Source: Butyrivibrio sp. (GTDB lineage Bacteria > Bacillota > Clostridia > Lachnospirales > Lachnospiraceae). From it: a DNA stretch of 53,415 bases. Below the pieces are notes generated by a model, which saw nothing but the letters and a program-made list of their open reading frames with translations, was not told the DNA's origin and did no database searches. How positions within the stretch are numbered: the stretch's first letter is position 1; every line of letters starts with the position of its first letter. This document shows positions 1 to 8,053 of the stretch, piece after piece. Position numbers and translations under genes: made by a program. The stretch lies in NCBI GenBank assembly GCA_015056655.1, contig SVFV01000024.1:1-53415 (forward strand), read 5' to 3'.

Positions 1-70
1 AGATAGCTCAGTTGGCTAGAGCACGCGGTTCATACCCGCGGTGTCGAGGGTTCGAATCCCCCTCTCGCTA
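1..70 (+). tRNA. tRNA-Met (CAT), 5' end cut by the window
   Basis: The D arm, an anticodon stem CGCGG/CCGCG with loop TTCATAC (anticodon CAT), the T arm with TTCGAAT and the acceptor 3' strand TCTCGCT plus discriminator A are all visible. The 5' acceptor strand should be AGCGAGA, so only its last three bases (AGA) lie in the window and about four bases are missing. CCA is not encoded. The loop and stem match elongator tRNA-Met better than initiator (no GGG/CCC anticodon stem). A lysidine-modified tRNA-Ile2 cannot be excluded. One T-stem pair (A-C) is mismatched. Open frames on the opposite strand here are antisense artefacts of the tRNA. Confidence 0.93.
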
Positions 71-81
71 TTAAAAACAAA

Positions 82-109
82 AAGGAATCCTTTCAAGGGT
101 TCCTTTTTT
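82..109 (+). terminator. rho-independent terminator of the tRNA
   Basis: The stem AAGGAATCC/GGGTTCCTT (82-90 with 97-105) has a six-base loop and is followed by a T run. The flanking A-rich and T-rich tracts extend the pairing, so it could also work on the other strand. Confidence 0.85.
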
Positions 110-129
110 GTTTTTAAATTAACGTAGAT

Positions 130-210
130 GGGGGATTCGAATTCGAGACCCCGAGGGTTTTCCCGCGGGGTCGAGGTCGCTGCTCGTCCGGGGGACGAGC
201 GTTTAGCGAC
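130..210. repeat. GC-rich hairpin block with an inverted copy of the tRNA T arm
   Basis: GGGGGATTCGA at 130-140 is the reverse complement of the tRNA-Met T-arm sequence TCGAATCCCCC. Two strong hairpins follow. The first has stem GACCCCG/CGGGGTC (147-153 with 166-172) with GGG/CCC pairing inside. The second (176-210) pairs GTCGCT with AGCGAC around the stem GCTCGTCC/GGACGAGC. The block is far richer in GC than the DNA on either side and has no plausible coding frame. It could be a structured RNA tail, a REP-like element or the remains of an integration site. I do not recognise it. Confidence 0.6.
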
Positions 211-227
211 GACCGGAACGAAGTGGA

Positions 228-381
228 GATCGAATCCCCCTCTCGCCTCTGCGCCGACCACACCAGAGCGAAGATCGAATCCCCCTCTCGCCTCTGCGCC
301 GACCACACCAAAGCGAAGATCGAATCCCCCTCTCGCCTCTGCGCCGACCACACCAGAGCGAAGATCGAATCCCCCTCTCGC
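228..381 (+). repeat. 45-bp tandem repeat carrying the tRNA-Met 3' end
   Basis: The 17-base string TCGAATCCCCCTCTCGC, identical to tRNA-Met positions 52-68, recurs four times. Each copy begins GATCGAATCC, at 228, 273, 318 and 363, so the period is exactly 45 bp. Three full spacers with CTCTGCGCCGACC are nearly identical, with one A/G difference in the second. A degenerate fifth copy (AATCCCCCTCTC) lies at 425-436. Because 45 is a multiple of three, all frames stay open and give repetitive spurious ORFs on both strands. Spacers are not unique, so this is not a CRISPR array. Confidence 0.9.
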
Positions 382-687
382 ACCTTCTTTTATCTTTTCC
401 CCAAAAACATTTTACAAAAGCTATAATCCCCCTCTCACCCCTTCTTTTATATGTATTTTCACCCTCTAAACAGCCCTTCCGTACATATAATTTCCCAAAT
501 CCAAGCTTATTTATACGTTTTTCCACCCTTTTCTTAAAGCAAAATTACCTATAAACAGATTGTACGCTCTGATTTTTATACCTTAGCGCTCCAACCACCC
601 CAAAAACCTCTTTTTTCCTCCCCATTCCGTGATATACAAAACATAAGGAATTCAAATCCCACACAACTCAGAATCGAGGTAAACAGT
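382..687. other. intergenic stretch, no gene seen
   Basis: This is AT-rich, pyrimidine-biased DNA. It holds one degenerate copy of the tRNA 3' motif (425-436) followed by a second copy of the CCTTCTTTTAT flank, which suggests decayed repeat units. I see no coding frame, tRNA or clear promoter. Confidence 0.5.
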
Positions 688-1176
688 ATGAAAGAAAAGA
701 CACATTTTAAAACCTTACTCCCAACACTTTTACTTACAATCTCACTACTCTTTACACCGCTATTCTTTGCATCTAGCGCAAAAGCCGCTGTGACAGCTTA
801 AAACTCGCAGACAGTAAGAGAGAATACGACCGTAACCATTACTCAGGTAAAGAGCGCATCCTATACCTTCTACTGGACAGCGCCTAAAACAGGCTATTTC
901 AATTTCGAATTTACCAACCAGAAATCTCAAATAGATGGCGAGTCCCATCCTGCACCTTACTGTAACGCAACAATATATATTAACGGCAAAAAAGAAACTG
1001 CAGGCGACACCTACATGTTCACCCGAACAGATGACAGTATGAAATCCATGTATTTTAACTGTGATAAAGGAACAAAGGTTGAGATTATTTATGCACCAAC
1101 CTTCGATTATATCTGTACTCTAACCTCTGATTTTAAGCTAAAAAACAACAACATCAAACACATTACTTTACAAAAA
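688..1176 (+). pseudogene. decayed small secreted protein gene
   Basis: A frame opens at ATG 688 with a textbook signal peptide: lysines, a long Leu/Thr/Phe core and an AKA-A cleavage site. It meets TAA at 799-801, four residues after the predicted cleavage. The same frame then runs open for about 125 codons of plausible mature protein (for example TFYWTAPKTGYFNFEF), rich in beta-type residues. No natural end exists: the frame runs into the argS terminator and antisense argS, so the 3' end also seems lost. The function is unknown; the mature part resembles a beta-sandwich domain. A misread base or programmed readthrough is less likely than decay. Confidence 0.6.
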
Positions 1177-1208
1177 GCGCCATACCCGGCTAGTCCAGGG
1201 TATGGCGC
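1177..1208 (-). terminator. argS terminator
   Basis: The perfect 11-bp stem GCGCCATACCC/GGGTATGGCGC is followed on the minus strand by TTTTT. It lies 22 bases after the argS stop codon. Confidence 0.9.
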
Positions 1209-1229
1209 AATAATACTAATTCAAAACAA

Positions 1230-2999
1230 TTACATCCTATCAGGTGCACTGAATCCAAGAAGATCAATACCTGTCTCAAGAACCTTAAGAGTTACATTGA
1301 GAAGTGCGATATATCCACTCTTCTTCTCTTCATCAGGCTCAACTAGGATCTTTGTTGAGTGATAGAAGCTGTTAAGTGCATTTGAAAGCTCATAGATATA
1401 TGCGCAAACTCTGTTAGGCATAAGGTCTCTTGCTGCGCTCTCAACGCTGTCTGTAAATCTTGTAAGAAGGAGCATAAGATTCTTCTCATCTGCAGACTCT
1501 GCATTTCTAAGAAGAGCCTCCTTAACATTTCCACCTTCCTTCTCGTAACGGGCAAGAATAGACTTAATTCTTACCATTGTGTAAAGGATGTACGGACCTG
1601 TGTCTCCCTCAAATGAAGTGAACTTATCAATATCGAAAATGTAATCCTTAGAAGGTTGATTTGAAAGATCACCATACTTAATAGCTGCAAGTGCTACCTT
1701 GTGTGCTGTATCCTTTGCCTCAGCATCATCAATTTCGTTGTTTCCTTCCTTGATGCGGTTATACATCTGCTCATCAATCTCAGCAATGAGCTTTTCAAGA
1801 CGCATTACGCCGCCCTCTCTTGTCTTGAAGGGCTTGCCGTCCTTGCCGTTCATTGTACCAAAGCCAACAAAATGAAGCTCTGTCTCAGGAAGAACAAGCT
1901 TTGTCTTTCTAGCGCAACGAAATACCTGTGTGAAGTAAAGTTCCTGACGCTTATCAACTACATAGATAAGTCCATCGGGCTTAAATTCTTCCATCCTCTG
2001 CTGGATAGTAGCAAGGTCTGTTGTGTTATAAAGTGATGCTCCATCTGACTTAAGAATCATGCATGGAGGAATTTCCTTTGTATCTGTCTCTTCTGCAACA
2101 TCAACAACCAAAGCACCCTGGCTTTCATGTGCATAGCCGTGCTGCTTCATGTAATCAACCATTCCGGGAATTACTTCATGAACGTCTGACTCACCTCTCC
2201 AAAGATCAAAATCAACGCTAAGGTTCTTGTAGTTCTTCTTAAGGTCATTTACAGAAACATTAAGGATGTGGTGCCAAAGAGCACGATATCCCTTATCGCC
2301 ATCCTGAAGAAGCTTTGTTGCTTCCATAGCTTCAGCCTTGAATGCCTCATCCTCTTTAGACTTAGCACTTGCTGCTGGATAGATTTCCTCAAGCTCACTG
2401 ATTGTAAAAGGAGCTTCCTTAGGATACTGTCCAGTATGGTCTTTATCAAAATAAGGAAGATCAGGCTGACGCTTCTTAAGCTCAGTGATAATAAGACCCA
2501 TCTGAAGTCCCCAGTCACCAAGGTGAATATCACCTGTAACCTTGTAACCAGCATACTTAAGGATTCTCTTTAAGCTCTCACCAATAACAGCAGAACGAAG
2601 ATGTCCTACATGAAGAGGCTTAGCGACGTTAGGTCCGCCATAATCGATCATGAAATTAGGAGCATGAAGAGGTGTCTGCAGTCCGAAATGATGCTCATGA
2701 AGCATCTTAACGATATAACCTCTTACGAAATCCTCACTCACCTTAAGATTCAAAAAGCCAGGCTTAACTGACTCAACAGATGAAAAAATCTCACTGCCTT
2801 CAAGCTTAGCAGCAACTTCATCAGCAATCATGAAAGGTGCCTTACCATACTTCTTAGCACCTGCCATAGCACCATTGCACTGATACTCACAAAGGTCAGG
2901 TCTGTTAGAAAGTGTAACCTTTCCAAGCTCTGCATCATAGCCTGCTGCCTCGAATGCAGCGGAAACTTCTTTTGATATTAACTCTAAGATTTTTTCCAA
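1230..2999 (-). CDS. argS: arginyl-tRNA synthetase
   Basis: This 589-residue class I synthetase charges tRNA-Arg with arginine in the cytoplasm. An N-terminal Add-1-type domain is followed by the catalytic Rossmann fold with the HIGH-type motif HVGH (residues 130-133, preceded by NVAKPL). The C-terminal alpha-helical DALR anticodon-binding domain ends GFSAPDRM, where most ArgRS end in ERM. As is usual for ArgRS there is no standard KMSKS; the region around FKTREGGVMRL takes its place. The ATG is preceded by AGGAAGG, which supports this start. It is probably monocistronic, with its own terminator downstream and a 74-base gap upstream. Confidence 0.97.
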   Translation of the reverse strand: MEKILELISKEVSAAFEAAGYDAELGKVTLSNRPDLCEYQCNGAMAGAKKYGKAPFMIADEVAAKLEGSEIFSSVESVKPGFLNLKVSEDFVRGYIVKMLHEHHFGLQTPLHAPNFMIDYGGPNVAKPLHVGHLRSAVIGESLKRILKYAGYKVTGDIHLGDWGLQMGLIITELKKRQPDLPYFDKDHTGQYPKEAPFTISELEEIYPAASAKSKEDEAFKAEAMEATKLLQDGDKGYRALWHHILNVSVNDLKKNYKNLSVDFDLWRGESDVHEVIPGMVDYMKQHGYAHESQGALVVDVAEETDTKEIPPCMILKSDGASLYNTTDLATIQQRMEEFKPDGLIYVVDKRQELYFTQVFRCARKTKLVLPETELHFVGFGTMNGKDGKPFKTREGGVMRLEKLIAEIDEQMYNRIKEGNNEIDDAEAKDTAHKVALAAIKYGDLSNQPSKDYIFDIDKFTSFEGDTGPYILYTMVRIKSILARYEKEGGNVKEALLRNAESADEKNLMLLLTRFTDSVESAARDLMPNRVCAYIYELSNALNSFYHSTKILVEPDEEKKSGYIALLNVTLKVLETGIDLLGFSAPDRM

Positions 3000-3073
3000 A
3001 ACAATCTTCCTTCCTTTAATCTACAGAATATAAAGCATTCTATCACAAATGAATAAAAATGTGGAATTTTAAT

Positions 3074-3916
3074 TTATCTAAGCCAGCTTTCCTTTGAAAG
3101 TAGCTTTTCTCCGGCGCGTCTTCCATTTTCATAAACTCGCTTTATCTCATCCGGATCTTTTGTAAGAGGACTTATATTAAGTGGCTCATCCGGTCTGACA
3201 ACCAGAACATTTCCACTCTTTTCCTGCTCTTTAATATAAGCCTTCTCCTCATTATACATAATATATCTGTTCTCAATAGCTTTAATAAAATCAGGATACT
3301 TTCTGTAAACTAGCCTTATAAGCTTCATGTACTGCTGTTTATTCTTTACGTAATCATAAGGCTGAGTCTCGATTACAAGCACATGATCAAAGCCCTTATC
3401 CTGCATAAATCTAAGCGGTATGGAATCAGCGGTCCCACCATCAAGATATCTTCGTCCACCTATTTCCACAGGCTTTGAAGCAAGTGGCATTGATGCCGAC
3501 GCCTGAATCCAGCGAATATCCTCATTAAGTCCATCTGTGCACTTATGATAAACAGCCTTTCCTGTCTCCATATCAGTAGCTACCACATAGAACTCCATCG
3601 GATTTTCAGCAAAAGTCTTATCATCCCAGATATCCAGCTTGTAGGGCAGTTCATTATAACAGAAATCCTCGTTAAAAAGATTTCCTGTCTTTATCCATGA
3701 AGAAATGCTCTTATAGCGTTTGTCACCATTGTATTTCGCATTATATCTATATGCCCGGCCAATCTGCCTGGACTTTATATTACATCCAAATGTAGCTCCG
3801 GCAGATACTCCAACCGCGCCATCAAAGCTTATGCCATTTTCCATCAAAACATCATTTATTCCACAAGTAAAAAGTCCACGAAGGGCGCCGCCCTCCATTA
3901 CAAGTCCTGTTTTCAT
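3074..3916 (-). CDS. patatin-like phospholipase family protein
   Basis: This is a 280-residue Ser-Asp dyad lipid acyl hydrolase. The oxyanion-hole loop EGGALRG (residues 8-14), the nucleophile elbow GVSAG (Ser38) and the catalytic DGG (Asp159) are all in place. The C-terminal 100 residues match the helical extension common in Firmicutes patatins (YjjU/RssA-like group). No signal peptide is seen, so it is cytoplasmic and the substrate is probably a phospholipid or lysophospholipid. It follows queH by 17 bases and is probably co-transcribed with it, with no obvious functional link. A GGAG ribosome site precedes the ATG. Confidence 0.9.
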   Translation of the reverse strand: MKTGLVMEGGALRGLFTCGINDVLMENGISFDGAVGVSAGATFGCNIKSRQIGRAYRYNAKYNGDKRYKSISSWIKTGNLFNEDFCYNELPYKLDIWDDKTFAENPMEFYVVATDMETGKAVYHKCTDGLNEDIRWIQASASMPLASKPVEIGGRRYLDGGTADSIPLRFMQDKGFDHVLVIETQPYDYVKNKQQYMKLIRLVYRKYPDFIKAIENRYIMYNEEKAYIKEQEKSGNVLVVRPDEPLNISPLTKDPDEIKRVYENGRRAGEKLLSKESWLR

Positions 3917-3933
3917 GTATTTTCTCCAAGCTG

Positions 3934-4611
3934 TTATTCTTTTGATGCTTCTCTCTCCTGCCTTGAATACTCACAGCCACAAAAGTCCTGTCTGTATAGA
4001 TCAAACATCTTTGACAGTTCTATAGATCTCTTATAGCCTTCCTTTTTCTTAAAATCAGATGGTAGATAACTAACTCCATACTTCTCTCCCATATCCTGTC
4101 CAATCCTGTTAAGACGCTCAGCATCCTTTAGGGGAGATATGGTCAATGTGGTTGTAAAAAACTCAAAGCCCTTTTCCCTGGCGATTCTGGCAGATTCTTC
4201 AAGTCTAAGTTCAAAGCACTTCGTGCATCGGTCCCCGCCTTCAGGGCAGCTCTCAAGCCCTTTAACCACATCAAGGAAATCAGAAACTATGTAATCACCT
4301 TCAATGATATTTATAAGCCTTGCAGAAGTGTCAGATCTCATCCCTTCAAAGTTTCCACTTTTAACCTGCTCATTATAAGCAGCAATAAGGCGTTTTTCCT
4401 CTTCCACACGCTTTCTGTATTCAGTCTCCCTCATAATATTGGGATTATAATAAAATACAGTAATATCAAAATATTGTCTTAGATATTCAAGGCAATAAGA
4501 TGAACAAGGCGCACAGCAGGCATGAAGTAGAAGTGATGGATATCTTCCTTCCTTTTGAAAGCCATCTATTCTTTTTTCCAGTTCTTTTGAATAATTTATC
4601 TTATTTGGCAT
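3934..4611 (-). CDS. queH: epoxyqueuosine reductase QueH
   Basis: At 225 residues this matches QueH (formerly DUF208), which carries out the last step of queuosine tRNA modification, reducing epoxyqueuosine to queuosine. The diagnostic paired cysteines occur in HACCAPCSSYC (Cys32, Cys33, Cys36, Cys40). CPEGGDRCTKC in the middle and FCGCEYS near the C terminus supply the other metal-binding cysteines. QueH replaces the cobalamin-dependent QueG in many anaerobes. An AGAGGT ribosome site precedes the ATG. No other queuosine genes are in the window. It lies upstream of the patatin gene in a probable two-gene operon. Confidence 0.93.
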   Translation of the reverse strand: MPNKINYSKELEKRIDGFQKEGRYPSLLLHACCAPCSSYCLEYLRQYFDITVFYYNPNIMRETEYRKRVEEEKRLIAAYNEQVKSGNFEGMRSDTSARLINIIEGDYIVSDFLDVVKGLESCPEGGDRCTKCFELRLEESARIAREKGFEFFTTTLTISPLKDAERLNRIGQDMGEKYGVSYLPSDFKKKEGYKRSIELSKMFDLYRQDFCGCEYSRQEREASKE

Positions 4612-4743
4612 ATTTACCTCTTATAAACTTAGATAAATATACAGCCACATCACTCATAATACAAGACTTCACAACACCCTTAACGTAAGATAAAATTGTA
4701 AAGGGTAAGCTATTGCTTAATCAATAATTCTTTCTGGGGATGT

Positions 4744-5817
4744 ATGGGTATGAAAAGGGGTATAAACGACAATTTTTTTGATTATTTACGATACTTTGCT
4801 GCATTCTGCGTAATGTATCTTCATTTTACAGGTTACATGAGGCTGATGGTGCCGGATGCTGCTGCGCCGCTCAATGTCCTTAGATTCATTGTAGAATTCT
4901 TTCAGCCAACAGTAGTACTAATAGCCATGAGCGGTTTTCTTACTGCCATGTCTTTTGAAAAATCCGAGTCAGTATTTGTGTTCCTCAAAAAAAGGATATC
5001 CCGTATATATCTGGACATGTGGTTAAGCATGGCTGTTTATGTGGCTGTCTTGTTTTTTGTTGTAGGAAATCTATTCGATAAATCCATGCTCAAATGGTTC
5101 ATCCTTCAGGCAGTTGGTTTTGCTAATACACCTGATTGTCTAAAAGAATTTGCAACCGGAAGCATCAATGGAACGCTTTGGTTTTTCTCAGTTATAGCTC
5201 AATTATATGTGGTTATTGCAATAATAAAGGTTGTGACAAAGAATACGAAATCAAAGTTGTTTTATGGACTTATGGTTATAATCTTTGGAATACTCAATAT
5301 AGTATCCGGAGCCGTTGCTCCTTCGCTTTCAGAAACAATGCAAAAGCTTCTTGAGAGAACCTTTATACCATACGCATTCTGGTTCTTTATCGGAGTGTTC
5401 TGCTATAACTATAAAATCTACCAGGATAAAAATCTCAAGTTGGCCTTAATTATACTTTTTCTGGCACAATGCATTCTTCATATCATACCTGCGTCAGGGC
5501 TTGGCTATTACACAGATTTTTACAGAGGAATCCTCACCTGCATCATCACTCCTGCTGCAGGCTACATTCTTCCAGCAAAGAGAGCAAAACTCAACCTTAC
5601 CTATGGACTCTACCTGTACCATTGGCTTATACTTAACCTGATAATACACTTTAAGCTCTATGAAAAAATAGGTTTGGCTATGACCTTCATCATATTTACC
5701 ATAGCCACTATAATCCTGGCTTATATTTTCAGAACTGATTCCAGATTACTTGGAACAATAAAAACCACATTTAGAAAGAAGGCTCACAAAAATGAATTTC
5801 AGAAAAGCGGAAACTAA
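4744..5817 (+). CDS. acyltransferase 3 family membrane protein
   Basis: This 357-residue integral membrane protein opens with FFDYLRYFAAFCVMYLHFTGY, the first helix of the acyltransferase-3 family (OafA, NodX type), with the conserved His in MYLHF. About ten hydrophobic segments follow, and the C terminus is basic. Members transfer acetyl or succinyl groups to surface polysaccharides or other exported molecules; the substrate cannot be predicted here. Two close ATGs (4744 and 4750) are possible starts. The 3' end overlaps the following GNAT gene by 26 bases, so the two are a transcription unit. Confidence 0.85.
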   Translation: MGMKRGINDNFFDYLRYFAAFCVMYLHFTGYMRLMVPDAAAPLNVLRFIVEFFQPTVVLIAMSGFLTAMSFEKSESVFVFLKKRISRIYLDMWLSMAVYVAVLFFVVGNLFDKSMLKWFILQAVGFANTPDCLKEFATGSINGTLWFFSVIAQLYVVIAIIKVVTKNTKSKLFYGLMVIIFGILNIVSGAVAPSLSETMQKLLERTFIPYAFWFFIGVFCYNYKIYQDKNLKLALIILFLAQCILHIIPASGLGYYTDFYRGILTCIITPAAGYILPAKRAKLNLTYGLYLYHWLILNLIIHFKLYEKIGLAMTFIIFTIATIILAYIFRTDSRLLGTIKTTFRKKAHKNEFQKSGN

Positions 5818-6259
5818 AGATATCCCACAGATGCATGAATTATTAAGACAGGTAAATCTGGTTCATCAAATAGGTCGTCCTGATCTTTTCAAGCTTGCGA
5901 ATAAATATACTGATGAAGAGTTGGTTGAGATACTTAAAGATTCCACACGTCCTATCTTTGCAGCTGTTGACGATAATGACACAATGCTTGGCTACTGCTT
6001 CTGCGTTCACCAGCAGCATATAAACGACAATCTTCTGACCGATATAAAAACTCTTTACATTGACGATCTGTGCGTTGATGAAAATGCCAGAGGTCAGCAT
6101 GTTGGAAAAAACCTTTACAATTATGTCATTAACTGGGCGAAGGAAAATGGTTACTACAATGTGACTCTAAACGTATGGAACTGCAATGAAAGTGCAATGA
6201 AATTCTATAATGCACTTGGAATGACACCTTACAAGGTGGGCATGGAACAAATCCTTTAA
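5792..6259 (+). CDS. GNAT family N-acetyltransferase
   Basis: The 155 residues have the GNAT fold: the N-terminal strand-helix RKAETKDIPQMHELL, the core LYIDDLCVDENARGQHVGKNLYNYV with the acetyl-CoA pyrophosphate loop (R-G-Q-H-V-G), and the NESAMKFYNALGM segment typical of the last helix. The acceptor substrate is unknown. The start lies inside the upstream acyltransferase gene with AAGG about nine bases before the ATG, so translation is probably coupled. A bidirectional terminator follows within 8 bases. Confidence 0.88.
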   Translation: MNFRKAETKDIPQMHELLRQVNLVHQIGRPDLFKLANKYTDEELVEILKDSTRPIFAAVDDNDTMLGYCFCVHQQHINDNLLTDIKTLYIDDLCVDENARGQHVGKNLYNYVINWAKENGYYNVTLNVWNCNESAMKFYNALGMTPYKVGMEQIL

Positions 6260-6266
6260 AAATCAA

Positions 6267-6313
6267 AATCCCTCATCCGTCAGCTAAGCTGATAGACGAG
6301 GGATTATTTTTTT
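6267..6313. terminator. bidirectional terminator between convergent genes
   Basis: AATCCCTC (6267-6274) pairs with GAGGGATT (6298-6305), and GTCAGC/GCTGAT pairs inside. A run of seven T follows on the plus strand and TTTTGATTTT on the minus strand. It lies between the GNAT gene and the GH25 gene and overlaps the end of the latter. Confidence 0.85.
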
Positions 6314-7412
6314 AATTCTTAATTAGCTGAATATCCAGATCCACCATTTCTGATATTCCTGGAACATTTCCTGTATTTGAATACTGCCAGTACTCAAAGT
6401 TATATGGAGTCTGCGGAAGCGGTTCGTAATCCGCATACCAGATTGGATAGTCAGAAATCTTCTTTAAATCAAACTGAAATGCCTCCCAAAGCATATTGGA
6501 ATATATCATCGGCTGATATCCGGCATCTTTTATCATCTCACAAAATACGATAGTGTTCTCTGTAAACTGCTCACCTGAGACATAGTCAGTTCTGGCATTG
6601 GCATTAAGGATACTCTCTGGATCATAAACCACAGGAAGCTCCAGCTCATAATCCTTTAGAATATCAAGACATAGCTGAGCTTCTTCTCTGGCCTCATCCG
6701 TATTTATAGCCTGAGAAAAGATATAGCATCCAACATCAAGTCCCGCCTCATGAGCTCCTTCAATGTATGTACGGAACATTTTGTCTTCGTTTAACGTACC
6801 TTCACTACCGTATCCCCTGTACCCAATTCGAAGTATGGCAAATTCTATTCCAGCATCCTTGACTGCCTTCCAGTCAATTTCGCCATCATGGTGTGAAACG
6901 TCCACTCCCAGCCTGTAGGAATATCTGTCATCTCCAACATATCTGGTAAAGCTGCCATCATTTACAAAGCAGGAAAGATCATAGTCATGCTCTCTCACAA
7001 GCGGATCAATCTCGGCTTGATAGGTCTCCTTGTACGCATCAAGAAAAACAAGCATGCGCTTATCTTCGGCAATTTCCGTCACATCAATGCTTTCGTCAGA
7101 AGAGACCTTTTCTTCTACGGTAGGTTCTGATGAATGTGATTCTTCATCTGATTCCGCATCCAATACCTCAGAATTATCTGCATCCAGATTTTCGGCAGGC
7201 TCATTTTCCATTTCAGTACTTGCTTCTGTACTTATATCCGCACTTGCTTCCGTATCTGTTTCCAGACTTATTTCAGAATCTATTTCTGCACTTACTTCTG
7301 TATTAGAATCATCCTCAACATGATAACTCTTCCTAGCCGTGTACTTTGAAGTTTCAAATATCAGAATCGAAGCCAATATACAAATTGAAATTATAAGAAT
7401 TCCTTTTTTCAT
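6312..7412 (-). CDS. membrane-anchored GH25 lysozyme-like muramidase
   Basis: The 366 residues have three parts. An N-terminal hydrophobic anchor or uncleaved signal (residues 3-20) comes first. A very acidic Ser/Thr/Glu/Asp linker of about 85 residues follows (about 33-118). The catalytic GH25 domain runs from about 165 to the end. The domain start LGVDVSHHDGEIDW (Asp171) and the catalytic pair in VVYDPES (Asp264, Glu266) are visible. It should cleave the MurNAc-GlcNAc bond of peptidoglycan outside the membrane. It follows dtd by 14 bases and has no clear Shine-Dalgarno sequence, so it may depend on termination-reinitiation after dtd. Confidence 0.88.
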   Translation of the reverse strand: MKKGILIISICILASILIFETSKYTARKSYHVEDDSNTEVSAEIDSEISLETDTEASADISTEASTEMENEPAENLDADNSEVLDAESDEESHSSEPTVEEKVSSDESIDVTEIAEDKRMLVFLDAYKETYQAEIDPLVREHDYDLSCFVNDGSFTRYVGDDRYSYRLGVDVSHHDGEIDWKAVKDAGIEFAILRIGYRGYGSEGTLNEDKMFRTYIEGAHEAGLDVGCYIFSQAINTDEAREEAQLCLDILKDYELELPVVYDPESILNANARTDYVSGEQFTENTIVFCEMIKDAGYQPMIYSNMLWEAFQFDLKKISDYPIWYADYEPLPQTPYNFEYWQYSNTGNVPGISEMVDLDIQLIKN

Positions 7413-7426
7413 AGTTCAATTATATC

Positions 7427-7861
7427 TTAAATATCCAAAACTATTGTCACAGGTCCGTCATTAACAGACTCAACCTTCATATCGGCACCAAACTCTCCTG
7501 TCTGAACCTTAAAGCCCCTATCCCGGCACTCCTTAATGACCATCTCATAGAGAGGTATAGCCAAATCAGGTCTTGCAGCATCTGTAAATCCAGGTCTTCT
7601 TGAGCTTGTATCCGCATACAAAGTAAACTGACTCACAATAATAAGTTCTGCTCCAGCATCCTTAGGATTAATATTCATCTTCCCATTTTCATCCTCAAAG
7701 ATCCTGAGCCCGCAGATTTTGTCCGCCATCTTCTTAGCTTTCTCTTCCGTATCACTAACATGTACTCCAAGTAAAACCAGGAAACCTTTCCCCATATCCG
7801 CAACTCTTTTACCATCTATCGTTACAGACGCTGATGTAACTCTAGTTAAAACTGCTCTCAT
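7427..7861 (-). CDS. dtd: D-aminoacyl-tRNA deacylase
   Basis: This 144-residue protein removes D-amino acids wrongly attached to tRNA. The signature SQFTLYAD supplies the catalytic Thr, and VNDGPVT near the C terminus carries the Gly-Pro motif that makes the enzyme chirality-specific. Length and both motifs are normal for Dtd. AGGAGA six bases before the ATG supports the start. It is followed closely by the lysozyme gene and preceded by a 147-nt inverted-repeat element that separates it from carB. Confidence 0.96.
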   Translation of the reverse strand: MRAVLTRVTSASVTIDGKRVADMGKGFLVLLGVHVSDTEEKAKKMADKICGLRIFEDENGKMNINPKDAGAELIIVSQFTLYADTSSRRPGFTDAARPDLAIPLYEMVIKECRDRGFKVQTGEFGADMKVESVNDGPVTIVLDI

Positions 7862-7902
7862 TAAATTCTCCTATTCTTTTACATTTTGCCAAAATATAAA
7901 TT

Positions 7903-8049
7903 AACCAGCCAGAAAACATATATGCTCCATGAGACTGCTTTTAAATTCGTCGGCACTTACGCACCGTATTTTGGTGCGTTAGTACCGCTACGAATTTAAT
8001 AGAGCGAAAGCGTCAGTCGAATGAAGCATATATATTTTTAAGGCTGGTT
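7903..8049. repeat. 147-nt nearly self-complementary element, MITE-like or structured RNA
   Basis: The ends are AACCAGCC (7903-7910) and GGCTGGTT (8042-8049). Moving inward, ATATATGCT pairs with AGCATATAT, GACTG with CAGTC, TTAAATTCG (7941-7949) with CGAATTTAA (7991-7999), and CGCACC (7960-7965) with GGTGCG (7973-7978). Read inward from either end, the outer 35 or so bases are similar, as in terminal inverted repeats of a MITE. It contains no ORF. It sits 5 bases from the end of carB and 41 bases upstream of dtd. It could equally act as a bidirectional terminator or be an expressed RNA. Confidence 0.7.
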
Positions 8050-8053
8050 TTCA

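Noticed and set aside
228..381. CRISPR array
   Set aside because: The regular period is tempting, but the spacers are near-identical, the repeats match a tRNA and no cas genes are present.
16..526. Several overlapping frames of 67-113 codons on both strands in the tRNA/repeat region
   Set aside because: They are translations of the tRNA antisense strand and of the 45-bp repeat, whose length is a multiple of three; the repetitive peptides appear in every frame and have no ribosome sites.
1015..1362. 115-codon ORF on the plus strand
   Set aside because: It is the tail of the decayed gene's frame plus antisense argS; no ribosome site, and its last third overlaps the argS terminator and coding region.
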